Below, one piece after another: positions 1-8,934 of a DNA stretch of 64,000 bases. Position numbers and translations under genes: made by a program. Numbering within the stretch: the first letter of the stretch is position 1; every line of letters starts with the position of its first letter. The notes under the pieces are model-generated. The model ran no database searches, was not told the DNA's origin, and worked only from the letters and a program-made list of their open reading frames with translations. Origin of the DNA: CAIODY01 sp046051225 (GTDB lineage Bacteria > Bacteroidota > Bacteroidia > Chitinophagales > CAIODY01); NCBI GenBank assembly GCA_046051225.1, contig JBJOOR010000015.1, forward strand, positions 39,379 through 103,378, given 5' to 3'.

Positions 1-2
1 CC

Positions 3-18
3 ACGTATTTTAATACGT
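3..18. promoter_or_regulatory. inverted repeat before the hybrid kinase
   Basis: ACGTATT-TT-AATACGT is a 7-bp inverted repeat ending 17 nt before the ATG at 36. It could be an operator or part of a truncated regulatory region, but the window starts here and no promoter is visible. Function is unknown. Confidence 0.25.
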
Positions 19-35
19 AAAATCACGTAGGCAAT

Positions 36-2267
36 ATGTCGAAAATTAATGAAATACTGTTTTCTGTGTCTGATATAGACGACATAGAAAGAAAAATTGG
101 TGAAATAAATTCTATTGCATTTGAAAGGTTAAGTGGCGATACTCAATTGGTAATTGAATTAGCAGATTACATTATTGAGCAATCTAAAATAAACGCATAT
201 ATAGATGGAGAAGCGTTGGGCAATAATTTATTAGGGTTATGCCATTACACATTGGGCAATCATGAGCGGTCGGTAAGATTTTATACGAATGCAGTTAGTT
301 TATTAGATAATTCTTTAAATAATGTTTTGAAAGGAACAGTATTGAATAATTTAGGAAATCTGTTTAATCAAATTGGTGATATTGAAAAGGCTTTAATTTT
401 TTATACAGATGCCTATGAAATTTATTCAAAAACTTCCGAGTTGAGTAAGCTGAATGTGATAATAATGAATATTGGGGTGATATATTTAAGAACAAAAAAT
501 CATCATATGGGTATTGCGTATTTAAAACGTTCAAAAGATTTTTTTGAGCAAACCAAAGATGCGCTAAATATTTGCAATGCAGCCAATATAATTGGTGTTG
601 GGTTATTTACAATTGAAAAATACGATGAGTCAAAAATCCAATTTAATGAATCGTTAAAATATGCTTTATTAATTGATGATAAAACAAATGCATGTAGGGC
701 TTATTTATATTTAGGTTTAATTGGATTAAAAGAAAAAGATGTAGAAATTGCTAATACTCATTTTCATAATAGCATGACCATAGCTGTTGAGAATGATATG
801 AAAGTGGCAAGAGTGTTTAATTATAAAGGATTTGCTGAAATGTTTGCATTTGCAAAACAATATCATAAGGCACTTGACCAATTAAAAAATGCATTAGAAA
901 TTAGCGAACGGCTAAACTTAAAAGATGAAAAAATTGAAATTCATTTTTTGTATGCAAGTATTTACAAGCAAATGGGGGAGTTCGAACAAGCTTATGAAAG
1001 TCTATTCAAATATAAGGAATTAAAAGAAAAATTTATTGAAGATGAAAATACCCAAAAAATTCAACAACTTCAAATTACTAATCAGATTCATCAAATAACT
1101 CGTGAAAAAGAATTAGCAGAACAAGCATCGGCTGCTAAATCTAATTTCTTAAGTAATATGAGTCATGAAATTAGAACACCAATGAATGCTGTTTTAGGCT
1201 TTTCTAGTCTTTTGATAGAATCAGATAATTTGAATGAAGAGGATTTGCTGTATTCAAATACAATTAAGCAAGCTGCTGAAAATTTATTACATATTGTAAA
1301 TGAAATTTTAGATTTCAGTAAAATTGAAGCAGGAAAAATTAAATTTGTTGTTGAGCAGTTTACAATGGAAACCGAGATGAAGAAAATTTATCAAATGTTT
1401 ATTTTGCAAGCCAAACAAAAAAATTTAAATTTATCTTTAAATGTTTCTAAAGAAATAAGTACAAAATTAATAGGTGATTCTTTTAGGCTCAATCAAGTAT
1501 TAATAAATTTGGTTGGTAATGCAATTAAATTTACTGAACGTGGAAGTATTAATATTTCAGTAAAACCATTAGAGGTATTTAACGGTAAAATGATGGTTCA
1601 ATTTCAAGTTCAGGATACCGGAATTGGAATTGATAACGCTAAACTAGAGCAGATTTTTGAACGGTTTAAACAAGTAAGCGCTCAAACGGCTGTTAACTAT
1701 GGTGGTACAGGTTTGGGATTGGCTATTAGTAAACAATTAGTTGAATTGCAGGATGGAACCATGGTAGTAAACTCTAACCCTGGCGGTGGCAGTATTTTTA
1801 CTTTTTGCATTCCTTATGTAATTGATACCGAAAAACCAAGTGAGGCTATTAATAAGGTATTTAAAGATCAGGAAGTTTTTATGGAGCCATTTCGACTATT
1901 GATTGTTGAAGACAACTCATTCAACCAATTACTCATTAAAAAAGTAATTTCTAGATTTTATTTTAATGCAACCATCGAAATGGTAGATAATGGAACAGCT
2001 GCATTAAGTATGGCAAGCAGATTTAGGTATGATGTTATCTTATTAGATATGAAAATGCCTGATATGGATGGCACAGAGGTATATATGCGTATAAGAGAAA
2101 TGAACGACTATTATAAAACAATACCTATTGTGGCGCATACTGCAGGTGTTACCGATGAAGACAGAATGAAAGTAAAAAGAGCAGGGATGAACCATTTTTT
2201 ACCAAAACCATTCACTAAAGAAGAACTATTTCAAATGTTTAGAGATATTGGAATTGTGAAGACGTAA
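36..2267 (+). CDS. TPR-containing hybrid sensor histidine kinase
   Basis: This 743-aa protein is a cytoplasmic hybrid kinase: no signal peptide or membrane segment is seen. Residues ~40-330 are TPR-like helical repeats, followed by a coiled coil (~335-370). The H box (SHEIRTP) has the phospho-acceptor His377, the N box is NLVGNAIKFT (491-500), G1 is DTGIGI (527-532) and G2 is GGTGLGLAI. A C-terminal receiver starts near residue 618 with Asp671 in VILLDMKMPDMDG and the conserved Lys in LPKPF. There is no DNA-binding output domain, so the signal must pass to a partner not seen nearby. TPR-linked kinases of this kind are common in Bacteroidota and the signal is usually unknown. The ATG at 36 is the first in frame and sits next to an inverted repeat. 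Confidence 0.93.
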   Translation: MSKINEILFSVSDIDDIERKIGEINSIAFERLSGDTQLVIELADYIIEQSKINAYIDGEALGNNLLGLCHYTLGNHERSVRFYTNAVSLLDNSLNNVLKGTVLNNLGNLFNQIGDIEKALIFYTDAYEIYSKTSELSKLNVIIMNIGVIYLRTKNHHMGIAYLKRSKDFFEQTKDALNICNAANIIGVGLFTIEKYDESKIQFNESLKYALLIDDKTNACRAYLYLGLIGLKEKDVEIANTHFHNSMTIAVENDMKVARVFNYKGFAEMFAFAKQYHKALDQLKNALEISERLNLKDEKIEIHFLYASIYKQMGEFEQAYESLFKYKELKEKFIEDENTQKIQQLQITNQIHQITREKELAEQASAAKSNFLSNMSHEIRTPMNAVLGFSSLLIESDNLNEEDLLYSNTIKQAAENLLHIVNEILDFSKIEAGKIKFVVEQFTMETEMKKIYQMFILQAKQKNLNLSLNVSKEISTKLIGDSFRLNQVLINLVGNAIKFTERGSINISVKPLEVFNGKMMVQFQVQDTGIGIDNAKLEQIFERFKQVSAQTAVNYGGTGLGLAISKQLVELQDGTMVVNSNPGGGSIFTFCIPYVIDTEKPSEAINKVFKDQEVFMEPFRLLIVEDNSFNQLLIKKVISRFYFNATIEMVDNGTAALSMASRFRYDVILLDMKMPDMDGTEVYMRIREMNDYYKTIPIVAHTAGVTDEDRMKVKRAGMNHFLPKPFTKEELFQMFRDIGIVKT

Positions 2268-2368
2268 TAAAAGGTGTATACTAAAGTAAAATGGTTTGCC
2301 AAAAAAAATAAAAAACAATTACTAATTGTTGTGTTCAGATAAAAGTGTATACAAACTGAAATTGCATA

Positions 2369-2401
2369 AAAAAAGGAGGTTAATTTTAAACCTCCTTTTT
2401 T
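2369..2401. terminator. bidirectional intrinsic terminator
   Basis: The arms AAAAAGGAGGTT and AACCTCCTTTTT form a stem with A/T tracts on both sides. It lies between the converging kinase gene and rpoD, so it can end transcripts in both directions. Confidence 0.8.
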
Positions 2402-2404
2402 ATT

Positions 2405-3274
2405 TTAATTTCCTAAATAGCTTTTCAATAATTTGCTTCGGCTTGTGCCTCTTAATTTATTAATGGCTTTATCTTTAATTTGGCGCACACGTTCACGAGT
2501 TAAGCCAAATTTTTCGCCAATATCTTCTAAACTCATTGGATGTTCAACCCCAATGCCAAAGTATAATTTAATAACGTCTTTTTGTCTATCCGTTAAGGTT
2601 GATAATGAACGTTCAATTTCATGACGTAAAGATTCATTATATTCTAAATGACCATCAGTAGTTAATGCATTTGGGTTTTCTAATACATCTAACAATGAAT
2701 TTTCTTCACCATCAACAAATGGTGCATCAACGCTTACATGACGGGCAGCAACACCCAATGTAGTAGCTACTTCTTCCGTTGCAATTTCCAATACCGTTGC
2801 TAATTCTTCGGGCGATGGTTCACGTTCGTATTCTTGTTCTAATTGCGAAAAAGCTTTATTAATTTTATTTAATGAACCGACTTTATTTAATGGCAAACGC
2901 ACAATACGACTTTGTTCTGCCAATGCTTGCAAAATTGATTGACGAATCCACCAAACAGCGTAAGAAATAAATTTAAAACCACGAGTTTCATCAAAACGTT
3001 GAGCTGCTTTAATCAAACCTAAATTACCTTCATTAATTAAATCGGATAATGATAAACCTTGATTTTGATATTGCTTTGCCACCGAAACCACAAAACGTAA
3101 ATTGGCTTTAGTTAATCTTTCTAAAGCATTTTGATCACCCTGCTTAATCTTTACAGCTAATTGTACTTCCTCTTCGGGTGTTAACAAATCTACTTTACCA
3201 ATTTCCTGTAAGTATTTTTCTAAACTCTGGCTCTCACGATTGGTAATTGATTTGGTAATCTTCAGTTGTCTCAT
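2405..3274 (-). CDS. rpoD: primary sigma factor RpoD (sigma-70)
   Basis: This 289-aa sigma-70 factor has the short architecture usual for the phylum: no region 1.1, then region 1.2 (~15-50), region 2 with the core-binding and -10-recognition helices (LRFVVSVAKQYQ, FKFISYAVWWIRQSI), region 3 and region 4.2 with a helix-turn-helix (SLEDIGEKFGLTRERVRQI). Bacteroidota primary sigma factors of this type read TTTG/TAnnTTTG promoters, and that signature precedes many genes here, including this one. The gene is a single transcription unit converging on the kinase gene. The identification is firm. Confidence 0.97.
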   Translation of the reverse strand: MRQLKITKSITNRESQSLEKYLQEIGKVDLLTPEEEVQLAVKIKQGDQNALERLTKANLRFVVSVAKQYQNQGLSLSDLINEGNLGLIKAAQRFDETRGFKFISYAVWWIRQSILQALAEQSRIVRLPLNKVGSLNKINKAFSQLEQEYEREPSPEELATVLEIATEEVATTLGVAARHVSVDAPFVDGEENSLLDVLENPNALTTDGHLEYNESLRHEIERSLSTLTDRQKDVIKLYFGIGVEHPMSLEDIGEKFGLTRERVRQIKDKAINKLRGTSRSKLLKSYLGN

Positions 3275-3347
3275 TCAGTATTGTTTAGATGATAAAATTG
3301 TGTTAAAATAAACCTTAGTTTACTCAATAAGTTTTTTTTAAGGAGTG

Positions 3348-3379
3348 CAAAGATATACTTATAAGCAATTAAAAACAAA
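3348..3379 (-). promoter_or_regulatory. promoter of rpoD
   Basis: Read on the minus strand, TTTG (3379-3376), a 20-nt spacer and TATCTTTG (3355-3348) match the phylum promoter. The expected 5' UTR is about 65-70 nt. Confidence 0.65.
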
Positions 3380-3397
3380 TAATTTTTAGTTTTAAAA

Positions 3398-3428
3398 TTT
3401 TGATAGTTGAATTATTTTTCTATACTTG
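3398..3428 (+). promoter_or_regulatory. promoter of the START-like gene
   Basis: TTTTG (3398-3402), an 18-nt spacer and TATACTTG (3421-3428) fit the TTTG/TAnnTTTG pattern with one mismatch in the -7 box. An upstream in-frame codon at 3426 falls inside this box, which argues for the ATG at 3468 as the true start. Confidence 0.6.
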
Positions 3429-3467
3429 CACGTTATTAGAATTAATCAAAACAATAAATTCATTTTT

Positions 3468-3854
3468 ATGTCGAAAAAGAAAGCTTTTACGCTTGAATAT
3501 ATAGTTAAATCGTCGCCGTCTATATTATACGATTTTATTTCTACCACATCGGGCTTAGCACAGTGGTTTGCTGATAGAGTTGATAGCACCCAAAAGCATT
3601 GGGTGTTTGAATGGAATGGTTCGGAAGAAGAAGCCGATTTAATTGAAACTGTAGATAGGGAATATGTGAAATTTAGATGGACTTATCAGGATAAAACAGA
3701 GTATTTTGAACTAAGGATTAAAGTAAGCGATATATCTCGTGATACTATATTAGTAATAACAGATTTTGCCGATCCTAAAGAAATGAAAGACACTACTTTG
3801 CTTTGGGATAGCACCGTAAAAACATTACGCCAACATATTGGTGGATTAGGATAA
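3468..3854 (+). CDS. START-like (AHSA1/SRPBCC-type) domain protein
   Basis: A 128-aa cytoplasmic protein beginning MSKKKAFTLEY. Its spacing of aromatic residues (LAQWFADRV, HWVFEWNGSEEEADL, YVKFRWTYQDKTEYFELRI) and a C-terminal helix (TLLWDSTVKTLRQHIGG) resemble the START-like/AHSA1 helix-grip fold found as a short conserved protein across Bacteroidota. Ligand and role are not known. The longer reading frame from 3426 is rejected because it would start within the promoter. Confidence 0.75.
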   Translation: MSKKKAFTLEYIVKSSPSILYDFISTTSGLAQWFADRVDSTQKHWVFEWNGSEEEADLIETVDREYVKFRWTYQDKTEYFELRIKVSDISRDTILVITDFADPKEMKDTTLLWDSTVKTLRQHIGGLG

Positions 3855-3881
3855 AAATTTCACCATTTTATTTATTAAAAT

Positions 3882-3889
3882 TATCTTTG
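3882..3889 (+). promoter_or_regulatory. possible -7 box (TATCTTTG)
   Basis: A perfect TAnnTTTG element lies 20 nt before the ATG at 3909. No clear TTTG is seen at the -33 position, so this rests on the -7 box alone. It would drive the lipoprotein-ccmB-ccmC run. Confidence 0.45.
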
Positions 3890-3908
3890 CAAAGTTTAAC
3901 AATAATTA

Positions 3909-4319
3909 ATGAAACGCTTTTACTCATTTATCGCAGTTGTATTGGTTTTATCGGGCATTTTATTTATGCTGAATGGATGCAAAAAAAAAGATTGGAGAGA
4001 TAGTTATGTAGGCAGTTTTACTGGTTGGTCTCGTTACCAAAAACGCTCAACTAATTACGTAACAGGTCAGGCCTATAATTATATAGCCGATAGTGTAATT
4101 AAAAAATCGGTAAATATTAATATTGTAATTAATGATAAAAGCGATCAGCTTACTTTTAGAATTGATAATAATTATATTTGCGATGCTGATAAAGATGGTT
4201 ATACCAACAAAGCTACTTATACTACCAAGTTTACTACAGATAGTGTTTTTGTAATTGAATCGTTGCCAGCCGATACATTCTTTTTTGGCAGAATTGTGTA
4301 TGCCGCAAAACGAATATAA
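3909..4319 (+). CDS. hypothetical lipoprotein
   Basis: A 136-aa protein with a typical lipoprotein signal: a basic start (MKRF), a hydrophobic segment and a lipobox LNGC with Cys24, followed by KKKD. The mature part is small and beta-rich with no recognised domain. It is the first gene of a run whose next members are ccmB (5 nt after the stop) and ccmC, so it may be co-transcribed with them. A link to cytochrome maturation is only suggested by this position. Confidence 0.75.
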   Translation: MKRFYSFIAVVLVLSGILFMLNGCKKKDWRDSYVGSFTGWSRYQKRSTNYVTGQAYNYIADSVIKKSVNINIVINDKSDQLTFRIDNNYICDADKDGYTNKATYTTKFTTDSVFVIESLPADTFFFGRIVYAAKRI

Positions 4320-4324
4320 TTCAA

Positions 4325-4987
4325 TTGAACAACGTGTTATTTTTTTCAAAAGTTAAAACCATTATTGAAAAAGAATGGCGGTTAGATTGGCGCAATCGGT
4401 CATCATTTTTTTCTATTTTATTATACCCATTACTTACCGTTTTTTTGGTGTTTTATTCTTTTAAAGAATTAGATGCCATTACATGGGTAGTAATGTTTTG
4501 GATTATTACTCTGTTTTCGGCCATTAATGCCATGGCTAAAAGTTTTTTGCAAGAATCAAGTGGCAGATGGGCATACTATTACACCATTTTTTCGCCCGAA
4601 CAATTATTGGTAGCCAAGTTTATTTATAATTTTTTATTGCTATCCTTAATTACCACTATGAATATTATATTGTTTTCGTTGTTTATGAATTTTCCGTTCG
4701 AAAATGAAATCATGTTTTTTGTAAGCATATTTTTAGGCGTAGTTTCATTTGTGTTAATATTCACTATTATGTCGGCAATATCAGGCAAAGCATCAAAAAA
4801 TGCATCACTTACAGCTATTTTAAGTTTACCAATTATCATTCCGTTGTTGTCAGTTTTAATAAATTTTTCACTGAAATCAATTTCTATTGGAAATAAATTT
4901 TCATTTGATGTAGCTTTGCTGTGTAGTATTGATGCGCTGATGATTTTATTGGGAATTTTATTATTTAAATTTATTTGGAAAGACTAA
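4325..4987 (+). CDS. ccmB: haem exporter permease CcmB
   Basis: A 220-aa protein with about six membrane segments. The N-terminal cytoplasmic motif EKEWRLDWRNRSSFFSILLY and the overall hydropathy match CcmB, the permease that works with the ATPase CcmA and with CcmC to deliver haem for cytochrome c maturation. The frame opens at a TTG (4325), with a GTG at 4334 as alternative; no ATG is available near the N-terminus. It follows the lipoprotein by 5 nt and precedes ccmC by 7 nt. No ccmA is present in the window. Confidence 0.88.
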   Translation: MNNVLFFSKVKTIIEKEWRLDWRNRSSFFSILLYPLLTVFLVFYSFKELDAITWVVMFWIITLFSAINAMAKSFLQESSGRWAYYYTIFSPEQLLVAKFIYNFLLLSLITTMNIILFSLFMNFPFENEIMFFVSIFLGVVSFVLIFTIMSAISGKASKNASLTAILSLPIIIPLLSVLINFSLKSISIGNKFSFDVALLCSIDALMILLGILLFKFIWKD

Positions 4988-4994
4988 TTATTTT

Positions 4995-5699
4995 ATGAAA
5001 TTATATAATCAAATTTGGTGGAAAGCCATAGCTATTGTTTTAATGATTTATACCGTAATAGCAGGCTTAATGATGCCTGTACCACGATTAGATATTTTAA
5101 ATGAAACGATTCGAAATCTATATTTTCATGTACCTATGTGGTTTTGCCAAATTACATTGTACACCATTGGCGTAGTTTATAGCATAAAATATTTATTGCT
5201 TACGCCTCAATCAACTACATCAAATGAACTAAAATTTAAGTATGATATTATTGCTCGAAGCTCAATAGCAGTGGGTACAATAATGGGCTGTTTGGGATTA
5301 GCTACAGGAATGATTTGGGCAAATTATACATGGGGCAAACCATGGAGCGATGACCCAAAATTAAATTGTACAGCCATTGGCATGTTAATTTATTTTGCCT
5401 ATTTTATTCTTCGTGGCTCAATGGATGATATTGATAAACGAGCAAAACTTGCTGCCACATTTAATATATTTAGCTATGTACTTTTTGTGGTGTTAATATT
5501 TGTAATTCCTAGAATGAAAGAGTTTAGTATTCATCCTGGCAATGGCGGCAATCCTGCTTTTGCTAAATACGATTTAGATAGCCATATGAGAATGGTGTTT
5601 TATCCTGCTGTACTAGCATGGATATTTTTAGGAATTTGGATAATGACTTTGGTAATACGTATAGAAAATATTAAACTAAGCTTAGCTTTTAAAAACTAA
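4995..5699 (+). CDS. ccmC: cytochrome c biogenesis protein CcmC
   Basis: A 234-aa, six-span membrane protein of the haem-handling CcmC/CcsA family. It keeps the tryptophan-rich periplasmic signature (ANYTWGKPWSDDPKL) and the two candidate haem-ligand histidines, one in YFHVPMWF near residue 45 and one in DSHMRMVFYPA near residue 197. It follows ccmB by 7 nt and is presumably translated from the same mRNA. Its stop overlaps by 4 nt the stop of the converging TlpA-like gene, with no room for a terminator. Confidence 0.9.
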   Translation: MKLYNQIWWKAIAIVLMIYTVIAGLMMPVPRLDILNETIRNLYFHVPMWFCQITLYTIGVVYSIKYLLLTPQSTTSNELKFKYDIIARSSIAVGTIMGCLGLATGMIWANYTWGKPWSDDPKLNCTAIGMLIYFAYFILRGSMDDIDKRAKLAATFNIFSYVLFVVLIFVIPRMKEFSIHPGNGGNPAFAKYDLDSHMRMVFYPAVLAWIFLGIWIMTLVIRIENIKLSLAFKN

Positions 5700-6835
5700 C
5701 TGGTTGGTTTTTCTTTTTTCTTATTTATTTCTTCCTCTAATTTTTGCATTAATTCTTCGCCACGTAAATCACGGGCTACAATTATTCCATCAGGGTTAAT
5801 CAAAAAATTGGTAGGTATTTGATTGATGTAATAATCTTTACACACTTTACTGTTCCAGCCTTTCAATTCGCTTACATGAGTATTCCAATCTAAATGATCT
5901 GCCTTTACAGCATCAGCCCATTTCCCTTTATCATCATCTAACGAAACACTAAAAACAACAAAATTGTTAGTTTTAAATTTTTGCCAAGCTGCCACCACAC
6001 TTGGGTTTTCGTTACGGCAAGGTTTACACCAACTAGCCCAAAAATCTACTAAAATCCATTTACCTTTTTGTTTACTAAGTTTTACTACTTCATCTTTCAA
6101 ATTCGGCAATTCGATATCCTTATAGGGTTTGCCAACTATATCTTCAACAAATCGGCTATATTTTTCTATAAATTCTTTAGCCAATTTCGAATCGGGTAAA
6201 TTCTTTTCTAATCGAGCAGAAAGTATTTTTATTAATGGCAAATCTTTTTCAGGATTTAAAAGTGTGGCAGCAAAAATGGCTGTTAAATCGCTGTGTGTTG
6301 TGTCGATAAATTTTCTGATATCATCAATAAATTGATTGGCTTTTGTATTGGATGAAGTTTGAAAATGATTTAAAACAGAATCGCCTGCACCTTGCTGCTG
6401 CAAAGCCAAATATTGTTTTTGAATAGAATCAATTTCTTTATTATTAGTAATAATTTTATGAATCAATTGGTGCAATACCACCGATTCATTTGACCCCACA
6501 ATGGTATAATCAAATGGCTGTTGTACATCAGCTGAAATACTCATTTTTGAATTATCAATGATCATAAAATAATTTATATTATTTAATGTTCTAATTCTAT
6601 ATAAGCTTTTTTGTTTTACACTTCCTTCAAATTCAAACTCACCATTTTTATCGGTAAACACAGTGTCAATGCTTACATCGTTTCCGCTTAAAGAAAGTTC
6701 ATCTAAAAAAAGTTTTTGGTTATTGTAATTTTTTATTTCACCACTAATTTTATAACCATTATGATTATTGCTATGGCACGATGCCAATACTACAATTGAT
6801 ACACAAAAAATTAAAATTGATTTCATTGATAACAT
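5696..6835 (-). CDS. TlpA-like thioredoxin-fold lipoprotein (DUF4369 type)
   Basis: A 379-aa exported protein. A signal with lipobox LASC (Cys20) leads into a ~90-residue beta-rich DUF4369-like domain, a helical linker, and a C-terminal AhpC/TSA-TlpA thioredoxin domain with the redox pair Cys270-Cys273 in WASWCKPC and the cis-proline segment NQIPTNF. It probably reduces or exchanges disulfides at the membrane. The start overlaps the gatB stop in a TAATG arrangement, implying translational coupling; a second ATG three codons later (6826) is also possible. It converges on ccmC, and reduction of apocytochrome thiols is a plausible but unproven role. Confidence 0.85.
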   Translation of the reverse strand: MLSMKSILIFCVSIVVLASCHSNNHNGYKISGEIKNYNNQKLFLDELSLSGNDVSIDTVFTDKNGEFEFEGSVKQKSLYRIRTLNNINYFMIIDNSKMSISADVQQPFDYTIVGSNESVVLHQLIHKIITNNKEIDSIQKQYLALQQQGAGDSVLNHFQTSSNTKANQFIDDIRKFIDTTHSDLTAIFAATLLNPEKDLPLIKILSARLEKNLPDSKLAKEFIEKYSRFVEDIVGKPYKDIELPNLKDEVVKLSKQKGKWILVDFWASWCKPCRNENPSVVAAWQKFKTNNFVVFSVSLDDDKGKWADAVKADHLDWNTHVSELKGWNSKVCKDYYINQIPTNFLINPDGIIVARDLRGEELMQKLEEEINKKKEKPTS

Positions 6836-8289
6836 TAATTATTCAAATATTGATTTACTAATTGGTTTACTATTTTAGGCTCGGCTTTGCCTTTGCTCAA
6901 TTTCATTACTTCGCCTACAAATAAGCCTTGCAGGCTAGTTTTTCCGTTTTTATACTCCGTTACTTTTTCTGGAAATTTTGCCAATGCTTGTTTCACTAAT
7001 TCTTCAATTGCACCAGCATCACTGTCTTGTAATATATTTAATTGCTTTGCTAATTCTAAAATATTGGCTGTTGGATTTTCTATTAATGCAGGAAATACTT
7101 TTTGCGAAGCAACTGTGTTGCTAATTTTTCCACTATCAATGGTATCAATTAATTCACTTATTTTTTCTTCAGTAATAGGAAATTCTAAAATTGTAATTGC
7201 CTTTTCATTCAAATAACCTTTTATGCTTCCCATTATCCAGTTGGCAGCCGATTTATAATTTTTTTGAAACGAAATTAATTGCAAATAATATTGTGCAATT
7301 TCTTTTTCATCAGCCAATAGATTAGCATCATATTCACTCAAACCAAATTCGGTTTTAAAGCGATGAATTAATTCTTCGGGCAAGGCTGGCATTTCTGATT
7401 TTGCTTCGGCAATCATCTCATCGGTAAGTATTACAGGCGGCAAATCGGGTTCAGGAAAATATCGGTAATCATTAGCAGCTTCTTTACTTCGCATATCAAA
7501 TGTGCTACCATCAGCAGCATTAAAACTTCTGGTTTGCATTTCAATCCATTCGCCTTTTTCTACCATTTCTATTTGACGAATGGTTTCAAATTCGATAGCA
7601 CGTTTTACATTGCGGATAGAGTTCATGTTCTTCACTTCCACTTTTGTCCCAAATTTTTCAGCACCTTTTAATCGCACCGAAATATTACAATCGCATCGCA
7701 ACGAACCTTCTTCCATATTGCCATCGCAAATATCTAAATATCGAACCAATTTGCGGATATAAGTTAAATATTCATAAGCATCATCAGCGCTTCGTAAATC
7801 AGGTTCGGTAACTATTTCAATCAATGGTACACCAGCTCGGTTCAAATCTATTAACGAATTAAATGGGTCGATATCATGAATACTTTTTCCTGCATCTTCC
7901 TCTAAATGAATTCGAGTAATGCCAATATATTTTTCTTCGCCATTCACTTTTATTTTCACTTTTCCATCGGTGCAAATTGGCGTAGTGTGTTGTGTAATTT
8001 GATACCCTTTTGGCAAATCGGCATAAAAATAATTTTTTCGAGCAAAAGCATTGTAGCGATTAATGTTGCAATTGGTTGCCAATCCCATCTTAATGGCAAA
8101 GTTTAACGACCGTTCGTTCATTACGGGCAATGTACCTGGATGACCTAAAGAAATAGGACTTACCTGCACATTGGGCGATAAACCAAATTCTGTTCCATCG
8201 CTGCAATAGGCTTTGCTATTGGTTTGTAATTGAGCATGAACTTCTAAGCCAATTACTATTTCGTATTTATCTAAAATTGATTTTTCCAT
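6835..8289 (-). CDS. gatB: Asp/Glu-tRNA(Asn/Gln) amidotransferase subunit B
   Basis: A 484-aa protein of normal GatB length. It starts with the conserved EIVIGLEVHAQLQTNSKAYC segment, has RAGVPLIEIVTEPD and GNMEEGSLRCDCNIS in the kinase-like domain, and a C-terminal helical/YqeY region. GatB activates the tRNA-bound Glu or Asp for transamidation with GatA and GatC, neither of which is in the window. It has its own promoter just downstream of the membrane-protein gene and is coupled to the TlpA-like gene. Confidence 0.97.
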   Translation of the reverse strand: MEKSILDKYEIVIGLEVHAQLQTNSKAYCSDGTEFGLSPNVQVSPISLGHPGTLPVMNERSLNFAIKMGLATNCNINRYNAFARKNYFYADLPKGYQITQHTTPICTDGKVKIKVNGEEKYIGITRIHLEEDAGKSIHDIDPFNSLIDLNRAGVPLIEIVTEPDLRSADDAYEYLTYIRKLVRYLDICDGNMEEGSLRCDCNISVRLKGAEKFGTKVEVKNMNSIRNVKRAIEFETIRQIEMVEKGEWIEMQTRSFNAADGSTFDMRSKEAANDYRYFPEPDLPPVILTDEMIAEAKSEMPALPEELIHRFKTEFGLSEYDANLLADEKEIAQYYLQLISFQKNYKSAANWIMGSIKGYLNEKAITILEFPITEEKISELIDTIDSGKISNTVASQKVFPALIENPTANILELAKQLNILQDSDAGAIEELVKQALAKFPEKVTEYKNGKTSLQGLFVGEVMKLSKGKAEPKIVNQLVNQYLNN

Positions 8290-8306
8290 GAATTTAAAAA
8301 GAAATG

Positions 8307-8314
8307 CAAAGGTA
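8307..8314 (-). promoter_or_regulatory. -7 box of gatB (TACCTTTG)
   Basis: Minus-strand TACCTTTG lies 18 nt before the gatB ATG and after the stop of the preceding gene, so gatB can be transcribed independently of the bactofilin-AtpZ genes. A matching -33 element is not clear. Confidence 0.5.
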
Positions 8315-8322
8315 AATTGAAA

Positions 8323-8712
8323 TTATTTTTTGTTATCATTTTTTGAGGCATTCATTAAGCAAAATGTTTCGATACCACTAAATGCAAAATAGCATAAGCC
8401 AAAGGCTGCCATAAACTGAATATTTATTTTTTTGTTTAGTGATAAATATATCATTACAAACAATAAGGATAAAAAAAGTTTAATCATAAAGCCGCCGTAA
8501 AATGAAGTTAAGAAATCTGTATTTTTTTTAGATTTTACGCCTCTAATACTAAAAAAATAAATAGCAGGCGAAAGCAAAGCATAAAACATAAAACAGGCTA
8601 CAAAATCGTTATGTAGTTGTATATCATTTGGTTTAATGAAAAACAATAATCCTACTATTAAACCAATAATAGCAATATTTATAGCGTATAATTTAAAATA
8701 AAGTTGATGCAC
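8323..8712 (-). CDS. four-span membrane protein downstream of AtpZ
   Basis: A 129-aa protein with four predicted membrane segments (about residues 10-28, 37-54, 72-92 and 97-116). It follows atpZ by 6 nt. In many Bacteroidota an unnamed protein of this size and topology sits between atpZ and atpB in the ATP synthase operon, so an AtpI-like accessory role is plausible. The ATP synthase genes do not follow here: the next gene is gatB. The assignment is by position and topology, not by a clear motif. Confidence 0.55.
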   Translation of the reverse strand: MHQLYFKLYAINIAIIGLIVGLLFFIKPNDIQLHNDFVACFMFYALLSPAIYFFSIRGVKSKKNTDFLTSFYGGFMIKLFLSLLFVMIYLSLNKKINIQFMAAFGLCYFAFSGIETFCLMNASKNDNKK

Positions 8713-8718
8713 TTACAA

Positions 8719-8934
8719 TTACTTTTTTGTTACTTTTTTAATTAATAAATAGATGGAAGTAAAAACGCCTAAAATGGATAATACCAATGTAAACCAAGGC
8801 TGTTGAGTAGTAAAAAATTTATCAATATAATGCCCTATTAAAAAACAAACTAATAAAGTAGCTACTATTTGATATGCCAATTGCGAATATTCAGCAAATT
8901 CATTAAATGGTGGCTTCTTGGGCTGGTTGTTCAA
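8719..8934 (-). CDS. atpZ: AtpZ/AtpI-family F0F1-ATPase accessory protein
   Basis: A 71-aa protein with two membrane helices. The pattern FAEYSQLAYQIVATLL, a Gly-x-x-Ile-Asp-Lys turn (IGHYIDKFF) and a second helix matches the AtpZ family, thought to help ATP synthase assembly or magnesium supply. The frame opens at a TTG inside the 3' end of the bactofilin gene (32-nt overlap), which suggests translational coupling. The N-terminus is therefore less certain than the rest. Confidence 0.8.
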   Translation of the reverse strand: MNNQPKKPPFNEFAEYSQLAYQIVATLLVCFLIGHYIDKFFTTQQPWFTLVLSILGVFTSIYLLIKKVTKK

